Source: Eulemur rufifrons
Lineage: Eukaryota > Chordata > Mammalia > Primates > Lemuridae
Assembly: GCF_041146395.1 (NCBI RefSeq)
Contig: NC_090989.1
Location: 243,402,843-243,466,842 of the forward strand
DNA length: 64,000 nucleotides
Reading direction: 5' to 3'
The notes beneath the pieces are model-generated. The model did not search any database and was not told where the DNA came from. It saw only the letters and a program-made list of their open reading frames with translations. Position 1 is the stretch's first letter. Every line of letters starts with the position of its first letter. Made by a program: the position numbers and the translations under genes. This document shows, piece after piece, positions 54,601 through 64,000 of this stretch.

Positions 54601-56012
54601 ACACAGAATGGGTAGAAGATATTTTAAAAGACATTAAAATTGACCACCAGAGCATCCCATAAAGCTTTACACCCAACCAAAAATAAAAAGCACAGAGCAT
54701 GCAGGCAGGGTGGCTAGGCGGGCCTGAGAGTGGACACTGCAGTCATCAACGGTCCAACACTTGGGTCACCCACACGCCTTGCCATTTCAATAACCACTCT
54801 CCTGAATCCTGCCTTTTCACTCCTTTTGCTCAATCTTCCCTAGAATTCAATCTTGATTCTGAGAATCTGTTTCACTTAACTACCATAAAACAAAAACACA
54901 GCTTAAATTGGAGGAAAAGAAATAACAACTGAAACTAATATAGCTTTCTAATAACATTTTATACCTTCAGAGCATTAAAATTAAATAATAAATTTTAAAG
55001 AACTTTCCTGTATCTAAGCTCGAAATTCTTTTTTAGGCCCCAAAGAGCTCCAGTGTTCATCATGACAGGCTGCCTACAAAATACCTGTAAAATTCCTTCA
55101 AGCTTGTTTGTCCTAAATTTGCAAAAAAAAAAAAAAAAAAAAAAATTCACTTAAGAAATATGCCATAGAGGAAACCCACAGGCAGAGCTAAAAAAGGGCA
55201 TTGTGAGATTTTTCTCCACAAGGGCAAGCATCAATCAGCCTCATCTCTGGCTGGCGTCTTTCCCTCTAGTCTGATCACTACTATCATTCACCAAAGTCAA
55301 AGGTGGCAAAGGTTTCTTTTCTACACAAGGCTTTTTTTTTCTCACAAAGTTACAGCAAAGAGTGAAGTGAATAACAAGGCTCAACCCATTGGGACCCAGT
55401 AACCCAGTTCAAATGTAGCCTTATGACAGGACCACCTCTTCTCCCGGGGCAAAGGCCAACGTAAGTAGCAAGTTAACATTATATTTATGGCAAATTTTCT
55501 TCTCATGCCTCAAGTAATACAACGGAGTATTTTTTAAAAGAAGAGATGTTTTGACTGATTTTATCTCCATTTTCTTCAGCACTCTAAATACCTCAATGAA
55601 AAAAAATACGTGATTTAAGCTAGAAAACGTGTGTAACTCCTTGATCTTATTAGGTTATATCTGTGACTATATTTTTGGTAATTAACTATTCTGTCCCAGG
55701 AAGAAAAGAAATAAAATTGATATATACTAGGGAAAAAAAAATTAGTGTGTGGGGTTAGATGGCATTCCGGCTGCAGTATACCATATGGCCAAAAAGGATA
55801 TTTTAAAAACGTCCTGGAAAATAAAAACTGAGTGACTGCTTATGAAACCAGAAACTCTTTGTGCTCTGTTTAACTTCTTAAAGTCACTGTTCTTCTCATA
55901 TGCAGATTAGGGACTTTTTTTTTTAATGACTCCTGCTTTGGTTGTTACCGTAGGAGTAAAATAAAACTTTAAAAATTGGAATATTTATACCTGTCAAAAA
56001 AAGAGTGTCTTC
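51655..56012. other. ELAVL2: ELAVL2 intron sequence
   Basis: Intronic, AT-rich, with poly(A) runs at about 54231-54245 and 55121-55145. The left copy of the L1 target-site duplication is at 55997-56012. No exon found. Confidence 0.5.
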
Positions 56013-56272
56013 ATGTACTCACCATCAAATTGGTTTCACTGATCATCACCTAAGAGCACATTTAGGAATAACATTGATAGGGTGTAGGGCAGATGTGGGT
56101 GGGGGAGAGGATGGGTGTTTTATGTATACATAATGAGTGCAATGCGCACTGTCTAGGGGATGGACACGTTTGAGGCTCTGACTCAGAGGGGTGGAGGGGA
56201 CAAGGGCAATATACGTAACCTAAACTTTTGTACCCCCACAATGTGCTGAAATAAGAATAAAAATAAATAGAT
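56013..56272 (+). mobile_element. L1 3' end, 5'-truncated (antisense in ELAVL2 intron)
   Basis: Sense L1 3'UTR: 'catgtactcaccatcaaattggtttcactgatcatcacc' to 'acctaaacttttgtacccccacaatgtgctgaaataagaataaaaataaat'. Target-site duplication aaaaaagagtgtcttc (55997-56012) versus aaaaaagagtgccttc (56273-56288), one mismatch. Only about 260 bp were copied. Confidence 0.95.
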
Positions 56273-56324
56273 AAAAAAGAGTGCCTTCTTTGGGCTAAAG
56301 CCATGGTCATTCTATGGACAATAC

Positions 56325-56518
56325 AAAGGTCAACAAAATTACCACCCACAGGCCAAATCCAGACTGCCTGTCACCTGTTGCTGTATGGCCCAGAAGCTAA
56401 GAATATTTCAAGAGTTGTTTAAAAAAAAGAAAAGAAAGACACAGATGCAACAGAGACCAAGACCCATAAAACCTAAATTATTAATCTGGTCTTTTACAGA
56501 GAAGGTCTGCCAACCTCT
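56325..56518 (+). mobile_element. hAT-Charlie-type MITE (ELAVL2 intron)
   Basis: 'aaaggtcaacaaaattaccacccacaggccaaatccagactgcctgtcacctg' to 'tggtcttttacagagaaggtctgccaacctct': degraded member of the CAGGGGTCAGCAAAC family. Confidence 0.85.
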
Positions 56519-56737
56519 AAACTACAAGAAACAAAAAAAGGGGAGGAGAGGGACTGATTTTTAGAAACTTAACAGTCACATAGGTTATATATCCTTAATG
56601 GTACATATATTATAAAACAAAGCTGAAAAGAGCTTGACCTAAAAATCGAAACTTGAGAATAAAATTTTGCCAAGAAAAAAACTAAAAAGGGGAAATCTGA
56701 AGCACTGGAAATAGTTAAGAAGACCCCAGCAATCTGT

Positions 56738-56966
56738 AGGTTAAAATTTCTCAACCTGGCACTATTAATGTTTTGGGCCAGATAATGCGCTGTTGTTGGG
56801 CTATGCTACATGCTGCAGGAGGTTTGGCAGCATCCCTGGCCTCTACTCACTAGATGTTAGTAGCACACCCATCCAAGTTATGCCAACATAAACACCTCCA
56901 GACATTCCCAAATGTCGCCTGGGGGCGCAAAATCACCCCTAGTTCAGAACCACTGCTGCAGGTTAT
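56738..56966 (-). mobile_element. MER20 (ELAVL2 intron)
   Basis: 'tctcaacctggcactattaatgttttgggccagataatgcgctgttg' to 'cacctccagacattcccaaatgtcgcctgggggcgcaaaatcacccctagttcagaaccactg': MER20 in reverse. Confidence 0.92.
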
Positions 56967-57169
56967 TGTTCTTTTTTCCCCACCTCCAGCATTAGCAGAA
57001 GACAAAACTATTCCCCAAGAAGGCTCTCTCTGTGCCCATAAGAAAAAGAAAGAAAACAACAATAATGATAAACGTAAACCAGAGCTCCTGTCAATAAAAA
57101 GCACTGGACAGTAAACCTGAGCATTCTCTCTCAGTTTAGTAGCTGGGCACAAGAACTAGACCAGACTTA

Positions 57170-57469
<300 letters not shown>

Positions 57470-57479
57470 TTAATTTTTC

Positions 57480-58890
57480 CTTCTCAAGAACACGTTTTTC
57501 ACCCACATATAACATTTGTCACAAAAATCACACCAAGAGGAAAGTTTTACCTTAACTTACTAGCAATTCAATCTACAAATCTCAATTTTGCATTGTTTTT
57601 AAATGCATGAAGTCAGTTATACAAGCTGAGTACCTATTATCACACGCCTGCCAACAAGCCAAGAAGACAAAGCACAGGGACGTCCATGTTTTCTCTCTCT
57701 CCCCCCCGCCATACACTCTCTTTAATAATGTCAACAGCATGTCTGAGTTCCATTTTTCAAATTGTGCTATTGGACAAGCAGCTCAGAAATGAGAGGCACC
57801 ATAGTTCCCTTCCTTGAAACAAGGAGAACAGAAGCAAGCATTTGCTAAAAATGCTAAAAAGCTATGCTAAAAATACATACACAGTGGTAGAAAGATGTAT
57901 TTCAGCTGAAATTTTAAATAATATGTTTGGTTTAATAATAATATATAGGATATAGGTCCTTTAATAAAAAAATGTCTGCAGAGGCTCTTCCAGTTCTCTG
58001 AAGCTCCCCATGCTTCTAGCTAGCTGTACCTTCTTGGAGAAATACTATATGGAGAAAAAGATGTGAAAGAGGACCTAGATTTTAAAAATAAACAAGAAGC
58101 AAAGCATCAAAGCTTTCTGGCCTCGGCATGCATTACTCCTGACTACAGAAGGTCACTCCCTGTCCCATATTCTCCCCACTTTGAAAGAGACAAGAATGGA
58201 AAAGCAAAAGGATGGTCAAGAACCTTTCTAGCTTAAGAGAAGTGGCAGAGGGAAACCCAACTCTCTCCCTTTAATTAGGGTGCACAGGCCAGTCAGGGTG
58301 GCCACAGCTGGTCATCACGAGATAAGCAGTTGAAGGGAAATTCTTTCTGGCATGTAATTTGGTACTGGGTAGTACCAGTTTGGGACTAGTATCTAGAAAA
58401 GTATAGATGGCTCAGAGTATGTCAATGAAGGAAAAAATGAGGGGTTACTGAGAAAGGTATGCTGAGAAAATGCACTAGACCACTGTGATTTACAGGAACT
58501 TTAAAATGAAATGCAGGTTTACTTGCTTTACTATTAATACTGGGTAAGGTCAATGGCTTAGAATTTTCTAAGGTAGACAGGCATTTTTCCATATATGCTT
58601 ATCTCAGACAGCCCCTATCACTTTACCTTTTCCATTTAAACCATATCCATTGCACATTATTACCACCTGATGGCTGAAGAAGAAAATTGCAAGGTTTCAT
58701 TTTTCATTTCAGGTAAAGGTTCACTTTGAAAGCCTTACATATGAAGATTAAACGGTGAAATGATAGCAAATACATCCGTTCGTGCTATCTACTAGCATTT
58801 ATTAAGAACAAACAACTTCTAGAACTTAGCTGTTCCATTAGAAAACCATTGGAGTAGCAATAAAATGGCCTGTACACAGGTTGAGCCACC
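57480..58890. other. ELAVL2: ELAVL2 intron sequence, nothing recognised
   Basis: Intronic, no exon or named repeat seen. Confidence 0.5.
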
Positions 58891-58892
58891 TA

Positions 58893-59066
58893 AACCAGTA
58901 GTCCTCAACCTTGAGCACTCATCAGAATAACTGGTGGGTAAAACACCCATCCTCAGAGTTTTATTCAGTAGGTTTTGGATGGGGCTCAAGAATTTGCATT
59001 TCTAGCAAGGTTCCAGAAGGATGCTAACGCTGCAAGTACAGGACGAGACCTGAGAACTGCTGACTA
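58893..59066 (+). mobile_element. MER5A-type MITE (ELAVL2 intron)
   Basis: 'accagtagtcctcaaccttgagcactcatcagaataactgg...cagtaggttttggatggggctcaagaatttgcatttctagcaaggttcc...gagacctgagaactgctg' follows MER5A end to end. Confidence 0.88.
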
Positions 59067-60540
59067 AACCACAAAGTGGTGAGCTAGGACCGACCACCCG
59101 TGATCCCATGTACTCAGGATGGACTGTTAAGAGATGAGATAGGCTTTCTGTGTCACAGGGGAAGTCTACTTTCAATTCACCAAGACCTCATTGAGAATGA
59201 ATGCATTTTAAAAGCATGAATGATATAAACAAAATAAAAGGGCATTTTTATAGCTTTGCACAAATTTATCTGGATTGCTAGGCCTGGATTTCTCTTTAAT
59301 CCTTTTAGCAGTCTGTGTAATACAACATGGTGTGATAAGAATGTATGAGTATTAATGAAATAACTAATGCAGTTAAGAAGACAGTGTTTTACATACTCTC
59401 GACTTATTTTCTCATGACAGCAAAATCTATAGGCTATTCTCCCAGGCTTGTATACAGTGGTAGATCTCTTTCTACCCAGAACTGTAAGAGTGGTGCTTCC
59501 TATGAAGCCAATTAACAGAAAGGTGGGGGGAGGTATAACTTGAGCTGCTCTGATCAAATTCAGATCAACTAAATTGATCTTCACTTGGAGAATTAAAAAT
59601 TTGGTCTCAGTTTATTCTGCAGTTAATGCACTACTTTATTTTTTTTTTTAAACTTAGATATTGCAGTATATGGTATGTTTCCAGGGCATTATCATTGTGA
59701 GGAGGGAGGGCAGGAGGAGTGGGGAGAAAGAAACAAATAGTAAAGAGAAAAGCTACCTATTTTTTTTAACCCACAAATCTTAATGCAGCTGCTTGAGTAT
59801 AGGCACTATAGGTAATTTACCACCCCCAACTCCTTTCCATTTTTCTCCATTTTTAAAACGTTTCTGAAAGAATGAGTATCGCTTTTATAACAGAAAAATA
59901 AATCTGTACTTTATTTTTAAAAACTGTAATCAAATCCTAGCTTTTCTTTAAAAGATTTGGCAGAACAGCTCCCTTACATATAAAAGTTTTAATAAACATC
60001 TTAGTCTTCTCATTGCAGTTTGGCTAAAAGTTACATTAGGCACAAAGTTTTTAGAATTCAAAATTTCATACTCTTAATTACATATGCCTACATAGCACAG
60101 CATGGACCTGGAAAACAGCCTTAACAGCAATTACTAGTGTGGATACAGTGTAATCCTCCCTTGGAGGACAAGGTGTATATTGCTACATTAGACTTTGCTT
60201 TTTTACAAAAATAAGATTGTTTATTAGGGCTTTATAAGCAGGATAGGGGCTATTTTCACACAGTGGCTTGGAAATAAAGATTGTAACATCTATAAATTTA
60301 TTACAAGCCATGAAACAGGCTTCAAACCTGCACCTTCAGGGTGGAAATGACTCAAGTGCGCTCACTACACTCCACAATCTATTTTTGTCCATGCATATTT
60401 ATGAACAATTCCAGCAGAAAATTGCATTTTCTGGCCCACATATACCTTTGATGTGTTCTACAGGCAAGACTGCTGTATGAGAAGACAGAATATTTCACAA
60501 TCTGCCAGTCAGAAAGAGTAAAAGACTGTCCGGAATAGCT
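59067..60540. other. ELAVL2: ELAVL2 intron sequence, nothing recognised
   Basis: Intronic. The 59177-59584 minus ORF (135 codons) has no recognisable domain and no splice context that fits ELAVL2. Confidence 0.5.
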
Positions 60541-60545
60541 GCCTA

Positions 60546-60836
<291 letters not shown>

Positions 60837-61389
60837 CTAGGCGCCAAGTGCTTTGCTCATTTCTGGGTTAATTCTAGACAAATGGACGTGTCATTCCTCA
60901 GGGTAGAAAGGAGCAGTATTTATCCCTACACGGTGTCAAGTTCTCAAAACAAAGCAGTGGTGCATACAGCACAGTACTACTGCCCACAGTAATAGGTTGT
61001 CCTCAGTGGGGCCAACACTCCAGAATAGGGATTTAGGCCTGATCATTCCAACCTTAAGAATTCACTGGACACGTTTTTGTTTTCCAGCCTCTCCCACCTG
61101 AGAGGGTGGTGGTGCAATGATTCTAAAACAATTTACCCTTCATCAGTAAATATGCCCTTTTGATTTATGCCAAAATAACATTCGATCTTCCATGAATTCC
61201 CAGCAATTTAAATATGTGCATGAGCTATACAGTCCCATTATTCTTTGTCCATTGCCTTCTTGTCCACAAATCTTTTAACCTCAATTTTGAAAAGGTCTTA
61301 AGTCCTTTTACTAACTTTACCTGCCACCTTATGTATTCTTTCAAAAAGCTTCCTATCTTTGGGATCTAACATACAAAATCCTACAAGGA

Positions 61390-61535
61390 AAAAAGACAAA
61401 ATAAGTCTGTATGTATTTATTTATAATCATCCTTCATGTAAACTCCATGACAGAAGAAACTACATCTGCCTCGCTCATGGCTGCTCACTCTAGTCAACGC
61501 TTGGCATGTGATAAATGCTATAATATTTGGTGAGT
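61390..61535. repeat. L2 LINE fragment (ELAVL2 intron)
   Basis: 'taaactccatgacagaagaaactacatctgcctcgctcatggctgctcactctagtcaacgcttggcatgtgataaatgc' is L2 3'-end wording. Confidence 0.65.
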
Positions 61536-62192
61536 ATAAGCCTCTCCAATACCCCATTGATCCTGCAGGTTCACAACAGCCTACTGAACCAGACAGAGCA
61601 TTTCACGGACAGATCAAGTCATCTAGATCACTTATCCCCATTGTAATCAATGGCTCTTTGCCTATAACCTATCTCTGCCAATATTTGGATAGCTGCAAGT
61701 CTCCTGAGCTATATTCCTGACCACATTCCCTTTGGTTTAACTGTAAGCTCTTCTGGACTGGCCTACTGCAAGGACAGAAATCTCACAATATACCCCATCT
61801 TCCAGATTACTCATAAAAATGGCCAATGAGTCTAACTCTGGGATTGATTTGCTGAGGTATCATGATATGATTACTTCTGCCTACTCATTTTACCCATTAG
61901 TTTTAATCTAGTTTATTACCAAAAAAATCTTTTTCCAATTTACACTAACATTTAAATAACTCTTAGTATGAAACACCAAATACCTTCTCCATAATTTAAA
62001 CTATGACCATAGCTCTCTATTATCACTTCTTTTTGCTTTCCAGAAAGAAAAAAAAAAAAAAAAAAAAGCCAGGTTTTACACTACTTCATAAAGGTCTTGC
62101 AATCTCTCACCCTGCCCCAATAGTGTTAACATTCCATACTCCTACCCTTTACCTTTGTTCAACCAGTTTGCTCGTTAACAAGTGAAAATATA

Positions 62193-62536
<344 letters not shown>

Positions 62537-64000
62537 AACAAGTGAAAATATACCTGTTATTCCAAAGGCTACATTTAGAAGTCATATTAGCACTGTCATA
62601 CAGAAAGAAGGAATTTGGAATAGTAGCAGAGAGAAGAGACAGCTTATTCACACACTACTCTTACTTCTCTATGCCTAAACACTTAAGGACAATGAAGATT
62701 GGGGACCTTAAATGTAAGTGAAAAATAAATGAAGGAAAGTTTCAAGTGATCAAAATAATTTAAATGAAATCTAGTCTGGGAGACTGCTATAAACTGATGA
62801 AACATAAAGCCACTGAATCATATATGCATTCGGTAATGTGAATAAATGAAAACTCAATTTCTTTTCTAGAGTAGTACAATTCTCAATCAGCCAAGAAAGT
62901 AAAAACAAAAAACAAAAAAATACCACTTGGGACCCACATTCACATCTAGGACTTCATGGCTTTCCTTTCACAGCAGGGAGCGCTCAACAAGTCAGGCGGT
63001 ACTCTGCTCCAGATCATGTGACTATGGTATTCCCATTATAAAGAGCCACTTCCCATAGGTTACAAGATAAGCACCCACAGTCTCAAAGGAAGCTAATTTG
63101 CAATGAAGCAGGCAACAGCAGAAGCAGGCAGTCTTTGCATGGGAGCAGGTGAGGCAAGAGGCAGTGAACAATGGTTAAAGATAACAATTCTCTAATAGGT
63201 GTACCTGGGCTCAAAACTAGGTTGAATTCATTATGAGCTCTGTGAACTTGGGACAAATTCTTTAGGCCTATTAACACGTAATTATACCTTCTTTGTACGG
63301 TTATTAGGAATAATTAAATAATTTCTAATCCACATGAAATGTTTAGTCTGAAAACCTATGTGACTACATTATAAATATTATTTACCTCTACATCCACCTG
63401 AAAATGCAAAGACCCAGACCATTAAAGTTGAGAGTAACCTGAGTCCGTGACAGTGTTCTAGAATAATTTACTCATGCAGTGACATTCACTGCTTTGTGCA
63501 TTTCAGATGAGTGTGGGTGGTGTATCTTAAAAGTTATCCTAAGATATATTTAGGAAAACGGGTTTATATTTAGTGCTTATATAAAAGCTTTGAAAACATA
63601 CTTGGGTCAGTTATTTTTTTTTTTTTTCCAATGTCCAGTCTTCAGTTCACACTGTTTCTTTAAAAAAAAAAAAAAAACACTCCAACACAAATCTTCTCAA
63701 AAAGGCATTTTTCAGTAACTGTTGTCAAAGAACCACTTTCCACTACCACAGGCAGGACAAAGGTGCTTAGATTTATATAATCTCAAGGTGGTAACAATGT
63801 TTAATACTAAACTTACGTTTAGGGGCTTCTAAGACTTCACCATTTACAATGCATTTTAAAAACTACAGTATTTGTCTGTGCCTCGAAACAACTCCATGAG
63901 GGAAAGCAGGGTACAAATTAGTTATTTTATAGCTGGGGAAGCAGGCACAGACAAGGTAAACAACATGACTAAGGTTATACACAACTAGTGTTGAATTCTG

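Noticed and set aside
59177..59584. 135-codon minus-strand ORF in an ELAVL2 intron
   Set aside because: No domain, AT-rich codons, and no fit to the known ELAVL2 protein between the flanking exons.

Overview
This window is nuclear DNA from a strepsirrhine primate, most likely a lemur. Two full-length Alu copies (21173-21512 and 62193-62536) carry the insertion between the arms (gaaagaaattatatggacagc) and the right-arm wording that I know from lemur Alus. The L1 3' ends, the MaLR/ERVL LTRs, and the MIR, L2, MER5-, MER20- and Tigger-type fossils are typical of primates. A TTAA-flanked piggyBac-like MITE also fits a mouse-lemur-type genome. The species is inferred, not proven.

Only one protein-coding gene is certain: the 3' half of ELAVL2 (HuB, a neuronal RNA-binding protein) on the minus strand. 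Four coding exons are present, in transcript order: 60704-60551 (first part of RRM2), 57396-57171 (rest of RRM2 plus hinge), 49296-49258 (39-nt alternative hinge exon) and 48702-48375 (RRM3 and stop). The long 3'UTR probably runs to about 45.8-45.9 kb. RRM1 and the 5' end lie beyond 64000. Introns hold an antisense lemur Alu, a truncated L1, MER20, MER5 and hAT relics, and a Tigger element.

Positions 1 to about 45.8 kb are non-coding sequence downstream of ELAVL2, dominated by transposon fossils. 3049-7396 is a minus-strand L1 with its 5' end and a 15-bp target-site duplication but no ORF1. 7412-9255 is an older L1 holding a 290-bp TTAA-flanked MITE. About 15.9-17.45 kb is an L2 with an LTR inside it, itself split by an inverted copy of the same LTR family. 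28940-30256 is a nearly complete, inactivated mariner. A non-TE-looking block of about 350 bp occurs twice, at 38.0 and 43.2 kb.

Between the repeats I found a GC-rich 56-codon ORF (14216-14386), several splice-bounded candidate minus-strand exons (39890-39839, 31372-31294, 14865-14603), and CpG-retaining stretches that could be conserved regulatory DNA. These are hypotheses. Strong splice-like decoys also occur elsewhere in the window, and no alignment or RNA evidence was available.
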